Origin: Hofstenia miamia
Lineage: Eukaryota; Xenacoelomorpha; Acoela
Length of the DNA: 64,000 nucleotides
Direction: 5' to 3'
NCBI GenBank assembly: GCA_004352715.1
Contig: SCFE01000001.1
Coordinates: 4,599,871-4,663,870 of the forward strand
The position numbers were made by a program, and so were the translations under genes. Each line of letters opens with the position of its first letter. The stretch's first letter is position 1. Positions 46,501 to 56,928 of the stretch are shown piece after piece. Under the pieces are notes generated by a model that saw only the letters and a program-made list of their open reading frames with translations, searched no databases and was not told the origin of the DNA.

Positions 46501-48883
46501 CATCTATTGGTATGTGATTTAATTAGGGCCGACCAATTATGCTTTAAACATAAAACGCATAAAAAGCATAAATTAAGGGAATCACAGAATAATTTACGCT
46601 GCATTAAAATAAAGCATAAAATATTCGTAATAGCGCATAATTATTGATAGGAAAATGAGCTAATTGCATATAAGCATGATTTGACAAGAACTCCTTGATG
46701 TAAAATGCTAGAAAGCCATCAAGACTCCTTTCTTACAAATACTTACCAAATTATTGAATTTTTAGCAGGCAAACGTAGCTATTATTCATGTAAATGGAAA
46801 TTATAGTTAAGCAAATTGAATTTGTAAAAGTCATGCAATTTAAATTTACTATCATGCAATTTGAACTTATATTATCTTAATACAAATACCTTATTTATGT
46901 AAATATTAAGCAACATTATTTCATTTGAAAAGTGACATTCTATAAAATTTTTCTTTTACTTTATTATGCTTCATAAATAAAAAATATGACAAAAATTACA
47001 CTGCAGATTATTTACAATGAATATTTATTGAAATATAACAAAGTTAGCACTTTAAATCATGCAATTGGATGCTTTTTTAGATGTTTGCGTTACTTTGTTT
47101 AACTAATGAAAATATTATCAATGAATAAAAGAATTATCAAAAATACAATTGCATAAAACATAAATTCTTAATGATACAGCATAATTTACTAGTTAATAAG
47201 GCATATTTATGCGCATAAAAAGCTAGTTTGATAGAGCTAATTAGTCGGCCCTAGATATAATGCAATGCGTAATACGCAACGCTAAGATATGGATACAGAA
47301 ATGTGTGCACATTCCAAAAGGTGGCGTTTTTACGCAATAAATGAAGCCTTTTGATTTTTTCGCAATAAATGAATGGTTGTCACTCCTGTTGTATTAAGCA
47401 CTCCTTGCAAGAATGCATGGAAAAAATTTTAATTGACTGTTAAGCATGTTGCGACCAAGGAGGTTGTGTAGTGAAATTTCAAAAATGTTTGTTGTTAAAG
47501 CAATTTTGGAGGAAATTGATGAGGAAGATGATATTCACATATTTGAAGTCTTAAATTATTCAAATTTTGTAACAGTTGCATTAATAAGTACGACATCACA
47601 ATTCTGGATGCTAGAAAATGTGCCACAATCTAGTGAAGAAAGTGACGATGACTGAACCACAAAAATCCAGCTATGCTCAATAATCAAATGGACTTTATGC
47701 AGCAGCTTCAAGATGGAGATGGCATTGCGAATCACCAAATCCCGCAGGTCATGCACCTCAGCGAAATATTATTAACAACATTCCTGGACCAATTCGAGAA
47801 ATAAACCATTGAATGAGAGTGAGATCTGCTTTCTCTTCCTGCAGAATGACTTTCCAGAGGTTCTTCAGCATAGTAATTCTTTCGTAAGAAGAAGAGTTAG
47901 CACTTGGAATAAAGAAAATCCTGACAAAAAGAAAAATTGGCAGCCAATTGTTTAACTGAACTAGAAGCATTCGCAAGAATTTTGATCTTACTTGGTGCAT
48001 TTCGCTCTCGCTATAGAAATATTGTTGAATTGTGGCCAATAAGGGATGGTTTTGCTATCTGCAGAGCCGTTTTTACAACGCATCATTTCTTACAAATATA
48101 ATCTTGTTTAAGATTGAAGATTTGAGGAGAGCTTAAAAATCATCAAAATCAATTGTCACTAATCGCTATATTTTTGATAGTTTTGTAAAGACCTTACAAC
48201 ACTGTTATGTTCCTCTGAAATCAATTAAAATTGACAATTGCTGGAATACCATGACTGCGTGAAATTTCGCCAATGCATTGGCACAAAGCCAGGAAACTTT
48301 GGCATGAAATTGCTCTGGCTAGTCGATAGCAAGTCATTCAAACTATGGGTTTAGGAAACTACATTTATTGGAATGCTATGTCAAAATAATCGTGATATAC
48401 GTTCAATTGCTAAGAGCCACATAGGTAGAACGAGAGCTGTATTTGAATTTACACCCAAGTATTACAATTTTAAGGTCAATTCTGTGGATATTAGTCAATT
48501 GTCACGATTTTAAGATCAATTTTAAGGGTTTTAAGGCCAATTTGTTAGCATTATAAACAAGATTTTAGGCTCAATTTTGTGGTAGCTTTAATAATATGTA
48601 GCAGTTAAAATATAAATACTTGTACATAGCGTACACTAGAAGTTTCTCAGCATCATCTATTGCTCAAATAATTATGCGAAATTCTTATTGCATATATGTA
48701 TAATGGAGAAAAGTTTTGTCTATAGCCAAATAGCAGCAATGAATTTGGTTACATATGGGAAATGATAGATATATAAACATATATAGACATACATGTATTT
48801 ATAAATATATGTTTGTAAATGGTAGCTTAAAGTTATTACCTTATATTTTTCAACCTTTTGGTTGCAATTAAGGTGAAATAAAT

Positions 48884-48915
<32 letters not shown>

Positions 48916-50004
48916 AAAAAATATATATATACATGTATATATATTTTTTTCGCATCTTCTAATATCGGCCAGTAAAGGCAAGTTGTTACTTATAATATAC
49001 AAATATGTCTCAACTTCTAGATATCATCAGAAATGACATAAAAAGTTCAATTTTAAAACTAGTTTCAAAGCATAACAGTTAGTTAAGACTATTAATGGAA
49101 AATCTTCAGTAAGCTAAAATCTACTTTTTAAATAATTTGAAATTAATAGCAAATCGTTATCCCATTATAACAAATTTTCTATTTTTCTAGTTTAGTACAA
49201 AATATTTCCCTTTAAAAATTGCATGAAAAGAAGACTTGAATTTAACTAATTATAAACGTTTGTAACATAGAAACTTGGTAAGTGGTGCAATACGTATGTA
49301 AACGGATGTAAATTTCATTGCTTAAAAAATGATAATTTTTTTAATAAATTGATTTCCTTTTGAACAAAAGAAAATATACTAGCCTGTCGCAAAGAAATGC
49401 GATATTCCGTTTCAAGATTTATTACAAGAATTGCACGACGAATATAGTCGAAGCTTTCTTTATTGCGAATGTCGTAATTGACTATTTCGTTCATTCGCAG
49501 CGCCCATTCTGAACGTGGTAAATACGTAAAAGCCGATAAATCTATTCCGGGGTTTTCCTTAGACTTTTCAACAATTAGTTCTAATGCGTCCCTCAGGGCT
49601 AAAGGTGATAATAAATTACCATCACAGTCGTAGATATATAGAACATAGTGACTGGAGTTGCTCCTAACAATTATGAATCCAGACTTTATTGGTGACTCCC
49701 AATGCATTTTGTCTATACATTCTCCTGGTTCTCGATATCCTCCTAAATATATAATTCCAAATATTTTAAATTAGACAAAACTTTTTTCCAATGTGGATTA
49801 AACTTAGTTATTAAATCCCATGTGAGTCAAGTAGAAATACGAGAAAATTCATTAAAAATTCCCCGAGAAATATGATGACCAACTACAATAGTTTGTGTTT
49901 GCAAAACACTGCTGGTCTGCGATCTTGCTGAGTGTTTTACATAATTATTTTTTGCATATATATATACATATATATAAATATATATATATGCAGTATAATA
50001 AATT

Positions 50005-50041
<37 letters not shown>

Positions 50042-50043
50042 AA

Positions 50044-50094
<51 letters not shown>

Positions 50095-50393
50095 TTATAA
50101 TAAATTTGCATNNNNNNNNNNNNNNNNNNNNNNNNNNNNNNNNNNNNNNNNNNNNNNNNNNNNNNNNNNNNNNNNNNNNNNNNNNNNNNNNNNNNNNNNN
50201 NNNNNNNNNNNNNNNNNNNNNNNNNNNNNNNNNNNNNNNNNNNNNNNNNNNNNNNNNNNNNNNNNNNNNNNNNNNNNNNNNNNNNNNNNNNNNNNNNNNN
50301 NNNNNNNNNNNNNNNNNNNNNNNNNNNACTGAAAAGTTAAAGGTAATAACAGCACTTCAAATTATTTTGTTTCGCTATGCAAAAAACTTCTCG

Positions 50394-50441
<48 letters not shown>

Positions 50442-53400
50442 TCTTCAAAGACGTAACCTTGTGTTGAATATAAGGTAATTTGAAATATATCTCCTTAACT
50501 TGAATATTCACTTCTTCATTAGATTTCGAAGGATAACCACTTTTAAAAAATATTTCAAAAACTTGATTGAATACAGACATTATCAGTTTATAATTAGACG
50601 ATAATCTTGTAATTCGTTCGCAAATTACCTTAATGGTGTTAACTTTGTATTTCTTGTCGCAATATGATGTAAAAAAGATGTATAATCCTTTATTCATTTT
50701 CTTAGAACGAAGTCTTGATTTAAGACTCTTATTATTATTTTCAATTTCAGTGTCTAAGAAAACAATTTATTCTTGTTTTCGAACTCACAGGTAAATTTAA
50801 TTTATTTCATTTCTAGATTTATTTGGTTAAAAATTCATTTACTTTTCCTTTATCATCAAATATTGCAAAAATGTCATCAATATATCTCTTATAACACAAA
50901 AATGGGTTTTCTTTGCATTTGTTCTTAATGATGTTTATTGCAAACTATGTTATATTTGGTCTAAAAAGCGAGTCCATCGACATACCTTCTATTTGTTGAT
51001 ATATTTTGTTATTAAGTATAAATGAGTTGTTAAGAAAAGTGATTTCAAGTAGTTATTTTAAAGTTTTACTTATTTCAATATCATTAGATTGCTGTTAATT
51101 TGTCATTGTTGCATGCATCCAAATGTTTGTTAATTTGAAATAAATTTAAAATATTTATAGGTAATTTACCTGTTAGATAATTTATCGAAAATGCATAAGT
51201 AATGTTTAAATATGCATATGTAATTGAAAAAATATTATTTTCAATTGTGAAAATCGTATAAAAAACTAAAAAATATATGATTAATAATTTTTTATTTATT
51301 TAATACGTCGAAATTACTGCTATTTGCTCTCATAATATTTAAATTACTGCAGTAAAAAACATAGATGTCTCATGATTTAGTGTTTCCACGATGACAGCGT
51401 GACAGAAGACATACAATAAAATCAAAATTATTTGAGCTACATCTGTTTTATAATTACCCTACTTGAGAGTTCGTATGTCTTATGTTTTGTGTGTTTACAC
51501 GCTACATATGTCTTCAGATAATTGGAGACAGATCTGTCTCATGTCACGTATAAACAGGGTATAAAATCTATAAAAAACCATTTCGATCAACAAATGGTGT
51601 TGTATTGGCAACTACGCCGAATTTAACTGCTCGCATCTCGTGTAGATGTAGTACCATAATAACAGTTTGGTATAACTTTTTGACAAATTAATTCTTGTAA
51701 AAAAGTTAATCTTAGTTGTTTTTGTGGAGCATGTAGTGTATTTTTCGTATTGCTGCAATATATACACGTATATATATATATATATACATATATTAAATTA
51801 CAGGCACTTCATGAGAAACCTGGAACATCATACCGACACTATTGTGGGAAGAGAAAGCTATTTTTAAATTTATTATAATTTTAAAAATTTACAGTAATTT
51901 ACTCAATGACTTGGGTATCTATTTTGTGTTGTTTTGTTCTGAGAATACTTATCACAAGTACCAAATCGCGAATTTGAAATACCGAATTTTAGCTGCTCTT
52001 TTAAAATCTGTAAATTATTTCAAATAAACTAATGTTTAGAATTTCAATCAACTGTATAAGATGCTTATAATATTCTTACCAATCACATTTCTGTATGAGT
52101 GGCAATCAACTGGTATTACATCTTTTATTAATGTAGGCTCCATGTCACCTACTACAACGTTCTCTATGTGTGCTTTCATCATTGAGTATACTCTTGCAGC
52201 GGCTATCGATAAGAAGTCATCGCTGAACTTGTAATCGTTCATTAATCCATAGTATGAAGTTTTAGAAAGAGGCTCTCGATTGGCTAAGTATCCATATTTA
52301 GTCCATATAGGCGTAAGCCAATTACGCGAATTTTTAGTTTCTGAAATCAGCATCTCTTGAAGAATTTTTCCTTCACAGTTAAGGAAAGTCGAAGCTTCTT
52401 CACACAAAGCATCATATTCATCTGAGGTCAGAGTTAATTTCATAGAAGACAACAGCTTTTTCACAGTACTCTAAATTAATATGCATTCTCTTCATGTAGG
52501 ATGCTGAAAATTTCTAATTATTCATAATTTATTGTTAGCGTTTCTTAACTACTTACATGTAAATATATTTTTCCTATTTATACAATGTTTTTATTCCAGT
52601 TGTCGGCCAATGTTAAAGTCCTGGCTACTTGACATCTAAAACATGCTGAAATCTACGTAAGGAATTTATTAGGGTTAAGGTTCGAAATCATCATGACCTT
52701 CATGTACATGTTTTTGTAGGTCATGACCACATTATATCTTCTGTAGGCACAGATCATAAAAATATATAAATTATTGATTAATTTATTTGATCACTACCAA
52801 AAGGATAGCAGAAGAGTTAAAAGGCTTGATAATATCTCAATTAAATTTTTTGAAAAAAGTAAAATTTAGAAATTTTTCGGCTTCATACTTTCTAGATTAA
52901 TACAAACACCTGTTGATACAAAAATAAAATGCAATTAGATGTTTGTGTACAATTATTAAAGTCAGTTGAGGATTTTGGGATCTTCATGACAATAGAATTT
53001 ACAATGTCTACATTTGATCATCTATTTAGGTCTAAAATTTGAATAATATTAAGATATTTCTTAAGGTATGGTTCCATTTTGAAAATGACCTCACATTTGT
53101 TTTACTAACATAAAATTGACCAGAAACACCGAAAAAGACCTCAACTAAGAAAAATTATAATTTTGTCTTTGTGTAATTATTATTACCAAATATTTGTAAT
53201 CAATATATTTAAACTGCTTATTTTTTGGCTATTAATCATTTTCAATGACGTAGTATTGACGTTTTTATTTTCAATGACGTAAGTATTAAGATTGTATTAT
53301 TAGTTTCTTAATGCAACTATTAATTTTTCGTTTTGGGTGCAAGTATGTTGTACGAGGATACGTTTTTTTCTTGTGAATTTTAATTTTCACTGATACTTTT

Positions 53401-56090
53401 TACCTTATATATATTTATAAATTTTAAACCTCCGCCAGGGAGGTTATGTTTTAGTAGCGCTGGTTTGTTTGTCTGCTTGTCTGTTAGTAACTTTATGGAA
53501 AAAGTAATAAATGGATTGACCTCAAATTTTCACCATAGGTGCGTCTCCGCCCAAGGAGGAATCCATTAAATTTTGGTGCTGATCCGGGGAACACAAGCTG
53601 CGTGGCGGAGGTCTGCGCACTCCGAGTGCTTTTCTAGTTATTCCATGTTTTTGACTAAAGGCATATTAATTTTTTTATTTAATATTTATTGAATGCAAAA
53701 TATCAAATTGCAGTTGAATATTGTGCGAGAAATTTAGTGTTTCTGCGAATTTCACTCAGAAATATTAGAAAAAAATTTCGGGTCATTATTTGTACTAGTC
53801 GAGCCTCTTCATTGTTAAGTTCAAAGGAACAAACATAAAGTAATTATGAAGACTTGTAGACTTTAGAGAGGTTGCTATACATTGGGGATGTCAACATCAG
53901 GGACGTTCAGATTTAGACTCTGCGGGATATGGTAACATTATAGTAATAAACAGAAGGCGCAATTTATAAAAGGTCAATTTTAGAGAGGTAAATTGTGTCA
54001 CGGGATTAAAAAATTAACTTTACTATGGAGAGGTTAACTTTAGAAAAGTTGTTTTTAATGATTTTGTACATAATTTTAACATGACCATAATCTTTAGTAA
54101 ATAATGGAGAGAGATTAACATTAGAGAGCATACATTTTCATAAATGGAATGGGATTATGACACATTTGTAGAGGGGTTTAAATAAAAATTTCCAGAAGAA
54201 TATAACTTTTCATTCGATTCTCAAATTATTGCTCTATTTTCATTCAACAATATTTAATAAGAAGAATTCTAATGTTCCCCTAAACAGGAGTTTGGAACAA
54301 AGATTATGTATTTAATCAAAAAATATAAAATGTAAATTTCTATCTAAAAAAGTTCAACAGCATATCTGTAATCCCAACAGAAATACTTTGTTAGTAGTGG
54401 ATCCAGTTACAATACATTTAAACATGAATGGTCAATACTATTTAATTACAATACCTAATAACTAGCTGCGTGTTGTATAAGTTGATACTTTAGCAATTGG
54501 ATTGGCATCAAATACAATTTTTACATTTATTTAAATGCTTTATTCTCCATAATATCTTTTGCAGGTAAGTGCTAACAATTTCAAATAAAGCCCATTTCTT
54601 TGCAAAAAGTTTGATTGAATACTTTTTCGCATTAGCATCAAACCTACTTTGCTACTTTGTTTGGGATATTTTAAGCCTATTTTATCTGGAGCCGATTTGA
54701 CCCCTCTCTATTTTTAGATATAATTCAGAGACCGTTTTTTAAATAAACTATTCTCCTATGACTTTTTTCTTTAAGTTGCTCTGCAACTTTTAACGCAAAA
54801 ATTTTGCAGATAGGATAAATGATTTCAAAGTTAAATGTACTCCGTGTAGCATCTGTTCCCGCTCGAGATAATTGCAAAATAATTACTCTCGGAGCATGTG
54901 CCGGGGCATGCAGTTCATTTGACTCGGGACAAAGCCCATCGTGTGGCACCACCTCTATACTGATTTTTAAAAAAAATCAATAAAAAGCGGACATTTTTTG
55001 AGAGTTTCGAAAATAACGATTTCGTATGTAAAGGCTATAAATTGAAACCAATGCATAATTTTCAATGTAAAATCATGATTAAATGTTTTCTATGTTTTAT
55101 TTGCATTATAGGCTTTTCTTTTGATTCCTATTTAGTAATATTTCGAACATTTTGTGTCAATTAATGAGAAATTAGAAAACTTGATACATAACCTAATTAA
55201 TATGGTCATAATTTAAATATTAATTATAGTACCACAGAATGGTTTTGCCAAACATTCGTGAGATGTCAAAGAATGTCCACACCAAATTTGGTGTTGATCG
55301 AATGAACCGTTTCCGAGATCTTAGGGGGGGGGCAAGGCGGCCCCCAGGAATAACTGCTACGAAAAAGCCCAGGTAAAATAGAGTTAATAGATACACTTTG
55401 GAATTCCAAAAACAATTTAAATAACAAGAAATGTTTATAAATTAACATTGATAAAGATACACTTATTAAAAAAAACTATATTATACAAAGATGAGGAAGT
55501 CAAAATTACCTCAAGATTTCTTGGTTGGGGTAGGCTTGGCATTACATTTGTCGCACAGTACAAATTATTGAACCTTCCTGAAAACAACTTAAGTGCTTGA
55601 AACCATACCTTAGTCAATAACGAAGGGCTATCTTCAATTAGCCATTTTTTATATACAAGAATCCACCTTAAAATATAAATCCTCAAAACTCCTAAGCTAC
55701 CTGTAAGAATAATTCCATTCATAAATATAAGAAGGTTTTGCCTTGATAAGAGAGCTGTCGTTCCAAACACTGACAAAAGTACAGAATTTATGAACCCATT
55801 CATCAGAAGTAATTGGCATGGAGTATTTGGCCAAATTGAGTTTAAAATGCATGAGATACGTAATTTTCTGTCAAAATTTTTGATTTTCTTAGAATTGCTT
55901 TTCAACCATTTCTGGAAAATCTCTTGAGACTCAATACTAACGAACTGCGTCTTCATTTTGTCAATTTCTGTTATCTTTTTAAGCGCAAAGGTCAAATTGT
56001 TTACAAAAGTATCTAATGTGATCTTCAATATATTTGAGTGACAGACTGTTGCTACATTATCAAATGCGACAGTGAGGCACACAGTCAACG
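37459..56090 (-). CDS. CPT1: Carnitine palmitoyltransferase 1-like, copy A
   Basis: Seven minus-strand exons join in phase: 56090-55510, 52470-52080, 49742-49384, 42681-42470, 39941-39779, 38593-38228, 37749-37459 (about 787 codons; vertebrate CPT1 about 773). The N-terminus has two hydrophobic segments followed by the W-x-x-x-x-K-L-F-S-G-R and S-L-P-Q-P stretch specific to CPT1, which separates it from CPT2, CROT and CRAT. CPT1 sits in the outer mitochondrial membrane and moves long-chain acyl groups from CoA to carnitine for beta-oxidation. The catalytic His lies in Y-E-H-T-S-S-D-G (codon 42579-42577). The usual S-T-S-Q-T-P word is T-T-A-A-P-L-T and the 'G-F-G-P' strand is altered, so substrate or malonyl-CoA response may differ. 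The start codon exon is not found. Intron 3 uses a GC donor. Copy B lies directly upstream. Confidence 0.85.
38228..38593 (-). CDS. CPT1: CPT1-A exon with GRTENFR and GIDRHLF
   Basis: The frame runs IKAVNGHLDGLIQTIVVWAY, then F-H-E-G-R-T-E-N-F-R-P-L-T (human F-R-E-G-R-T-E-T-V-R), N-G-I-D-R-H-L-F-A-L and S-S-P-F-I-K, ending F-N-Q at GTATTT. These words form the carnitine and CoA pocket. Confidence 0.93.
39779..39941 (-). CDS. CPT1: CPT1-A exon 'YPRFNQTC...PRAA'
   Basis: The 163-base exon reads Y-P-R-F-N-Q-T-C-L-E-P-K-Q-L-S-W (human P-x-R-L-Q-W) and D-I-L-V-S-E-S-F-F-T-K-P-R-A-A, ending at GTAAGA. Same length and donor as copy B. Confidence 0.88.
40465..40517. repeat. (TA)n microsatellite
   Basis: TATATA with a single CA interruption, inside a CPT1-A intron flank. 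Confidence 0.9.
41154..41670 (+). mobile_element. Internally deleted Tc1 element
   Basis: Inverted ends TATAGCTCAAGTAAAAAAAG are found at 41154-41180 and 41644-41670 with TA flanks. Between them are scraps of a Tc1 transposase in shifting frames: G-G-A-T-P-H-T-S, then MQWPTNSPDLVLIENVWQNL (second Asp region and the Glu). Only about 520 of roughly 1600 bp remain. The end sequence differs from the 9.5-kb Tc1, so two families are present. Confidence 0.85.
41700..42310 (-). mobile_element. Mariner fragment, catalytic region
   Basis: Minus-strand frames with several stops encode mariner words in order: V-T-G-D-E-P-W-V-H, N-V-M-A-S-V-F-W-D-S-N-G, I-D-Y-L-P, T-I-T-G-A and VFLLHYDVPVHKRRLSQTTA, with the Asn/Asp of the usual 'H-D-N-A-P-x-H' changed. 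It is more GC-rich than the neighbourhood. No inverted repeats were identified. It sits beside the Tc1 remnant in the same CPT1-A intron. Confidence 0.75.
42470..42681 (-). CDS. CPT1: CPT1-A exon with the catalytic histidine
   Basis: The 212-base exon reads D-L-L-T-Y-C, N-Q-W-C-D-K-S (human W-F-D-K-S) and V-V-C-Y-E-H-T-S-S-D-G. The His is the general base of carnitine acyltransferases (human CPT1A His473). It ends GAC AG at a GTGTTT donor; AG+A makes Arg with the next exon. Confidence 0.9.
44235..44480. repeat. GAGAC/GTCTC-rich degenerate repeat
   Basis: The words TGAGAC, GTCTCA, AGACATC and TTAGGAT recur on both strands. Similar in style to the GTCTTC blocks at 3.4 and 11.2 kb, but not clearly homologous. 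Confidence 0.45.
44575..47407. mobile_element. 2.8-kb element with ~65-bp inverted repeats
   Basis: The left end (CAAGGCGTGCTTAATAGAAC, then AGGAGTGGCAACCATTCATT and AAAAATCAAAAGGCTTCAT) is repeated inverted at the right end with few mismatches. No transposase and no clear target duplication are visible. It is a non-autonomous element inside CPT1-A intron 3, and carries a nested hAT-like MITE. Confidence 0.75.
46524..47253. mobile_element. hAT-like MITE nested in the 2.8-kb element
   Basis: The inverted ends read TAGGGCCGACCAATTA (left) and, on the opposite strand, TAGGGCCGACTAATTA (right). They are flanked by GATTTAAT and GATATAAT, an 8-bp duplication with one mismatch. Interior is AT-rich with GCATAA-type words and no gene. 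Confidence 0.78.
48885..48945. repeat. (TC)n followed by poly(A) and (TA)n
   Basis: A perfect TC run (48885-48912), then A8-9 and TA. An Arg-Glu-rich frame across it is an artefact. Confidence 0.9.
49384..49742 (-). CDS. CPT1: CPT1-A exon 'GYREPGE...YRISLRQ', GC donor
   Basis: It completes a Gly codon and reads Y-R-E-P-G-E-C-I-D (human R-I-P-G-E-E-T-D), YDCDGNLLSPLALRDALE and D-Y-I-R-R-A-I-L-V-I-N-L-E-T-E. Phase and copy B place the donor right after CGA CAG, where the genome has GCTAGT, not GT. The alternative GTATAT four bases later would put a stop into the next exon. Confidence 0.85.
49960..50450. repeat. Compound (TA)n minisatellite with 216-bp gap
   Basis: Blocks of (TA)n alternate with the unit TTATAATAAATTTGCA or its short form at about 49994, 50036 and 50095. 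N runs from 50112 to 50327, and a further TA tract lies at 50394-50440. The gap probably hides more units. Confidence 0.85.
50455..51100 (-). mobile_element. Penelope-like element reverse transcriptase remnant
   Basis: On the minus strand near 51020-50820 the frame reads Q-Q-I-E-G-M-S-M-D-S-L-F-R-P, then after a stop C-Y-K-R-Y-I-D-D-I-F-A-I-F-D-D-K-G. RYIDDIF is the catalytic box and the 'G-x-x-M-x-S-x-x-x-P' word just before it is typical of Penelope-like RTs. It continues F-T-C-E-F-E-N, F-F-L-D-T-E-I and, in 50697-50460, YKVNTIKVICERITRLSSNY and a F-F-K-S-G-Y-P segment, all in family order. Stops and frameshifts disable it. I did not see the GIY-YIG endonuclease end. It lies in the CPT1-A intron between 52080 and 49742. 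Confidence 0.78.
52080..52470 (-). CDS. CPT1: CPT1-A exon 'STVKKLL...NVI'
   Basis: After TTAATTTAG the frame reads S-T-V-K-K-L-L-S-S-M and continues with the R-N-W-L-T-P-I-W-T-K-Y-G-Y-L segment and S-Y-Y-G-L, where human CPT1 has N-S-N-Y-Y. It ends ATT G at GTAAGA, leaving one base. Confidence 0.85.
53430..53637 (+). mobile_element. Short Helitron-like repeat with 3' hairpin and CTAG
   Basis: A GC-richer block starts CCTCCGCCAGGGAGG and ends with a hairpin (GCACT-CCG-AGTGC) four bases before CTAG (53634-53637), followed by T. A short hairpin just before CTRR and insertion next to T is the Helitron 3' signature. The middle (GTTTGTCTGCTTGTCTG, GATCCGGGGA) is a repeat I recall from several animal genomes. 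No coding capacity, so non-autonomous. Confidence 0.5.
55510..56090 (-). CDS. CPT1: CPT1-A exon: membrane-anchored N-terminus
   Basis: The frame (C-L-T-V-A-F-D, compare V-A-F-Q-F in human CPT1) runs through a Lys-rich segment, two hydrophobic spans (around LLLMNGFINSVLLSVFG and LLIFMNGIILTGSLGVL) and then KVWFQALKLFSGRFNNLY and L-P-Q-P-R-N-L-E at GTAATT, phase 0. An in-frame TAA at 56094-56092 closes it upstream and no Met lies at the expected start. An acceptor AG at 56092-56091 would make this an internal exon. The first in-frame Met inside (M-K-T-Q-F) would lose about 45 residues. Confidence 0.8.
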
Positions 56091-56094
56091 CTTA

Positions 56095-56874
56095 ATGTAT
56101 GTAGCCAAAATTGTACAATGAATGTAAATACCTGTAAATGAGAACAGCTTGATGTAACTGATATCGATTAAGATATTTTCTTTGTAATTTTATCAAAATA
56201 TTTTAACTACCAACTGAAATATCAGCAGACCGAGCCAATGCATTAGCATGGAAATATGTAGGCTTACATAGTGAGAGACACGACCAGTTGAAATTTACTG
56301 ATGATTCATATTCAGTGCATTAATTTTTGTGCTGACAGTTAGTATATTTGTTTTTTTAGCACAAAGGAACAAATTTGGAAATATCAAAACCTAAAATTAA
56401 AACTATTAATTTTTCCTGCTAAATTCATTACTATTCGACCCAGTTCCGGTCAGGGTCCATCTTTAAGCAAATAAATGCTATACCAATATTTATATTATTT
56501 AAACTAGTCTTTTTTTTAATCAAAAAATAAATTTTTCAAATTCTTATCGAATACTACAAAAATAAATGTTCTCATTCATAACAATTCTAGCAATTTCTAG
56601 ACAATTTCAATGTATTGGATTTTAATCGTAGAAATATATATATGACACTACCATTAGTATCCGGCTTTGCTATCATTCATAGGGAATGCTCATGTCTATA
56701 AACGCCTTCTTAGGTACTTACCTATACAATTTTAGCAAAATTTAGATACAATAAATGAAAAATTCATAAGCGTGGACACCACTGCCCCTGCATGACCTCG
56801 AATGATTCATCATTTTTAACCCTCTAAGTTCATACACTGGCGATAGGATATATATATACATATATAAACTTTGC
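56095..56874. other. Spacer between CPT1-A and CPT1-B
   Basis: Under 800 bp separate the first visible exon of copy A from the poly(A) signal of copy B. The copy A promoter and start exon should lie here. A pyrimidine-rich acceptor-like TCTCATTTACAG is at about 56132-56143 and an ATG with a hydrophobic short frame (MLMHWLGLLIFQ) at about 56250-56215, but neither joins in phase to the next exon. Confidence 0.4.
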
Positions 56875-56880
56875 TTTATT
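56875..56880 (-). promoter_or_regulatory. Poly(A) signal of CPT1-B
   Basis: AATAAA on the minus strand, about 50 bases past the copy B stop. Confidence 0.55.
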
Positions 56881-56928
56881 TACATTTGTTCTACATGAAT
56901 CTTATAGTTTATAGTTGAACATAGTAAT

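Noticed and set aside
47446-48039. Acidic plus-strand frame (ILEEIDEEDD) and neighbouring minus frame as a gene
   Set aside because: Short, frames interrupted, no recognised domain and no splice structure; possibly an old transposon scrap.
54725-54952. 75-codon minus-strand frame with a GC-richer start
   Set aside because: No domain, no splice context; treated as intronic chance.
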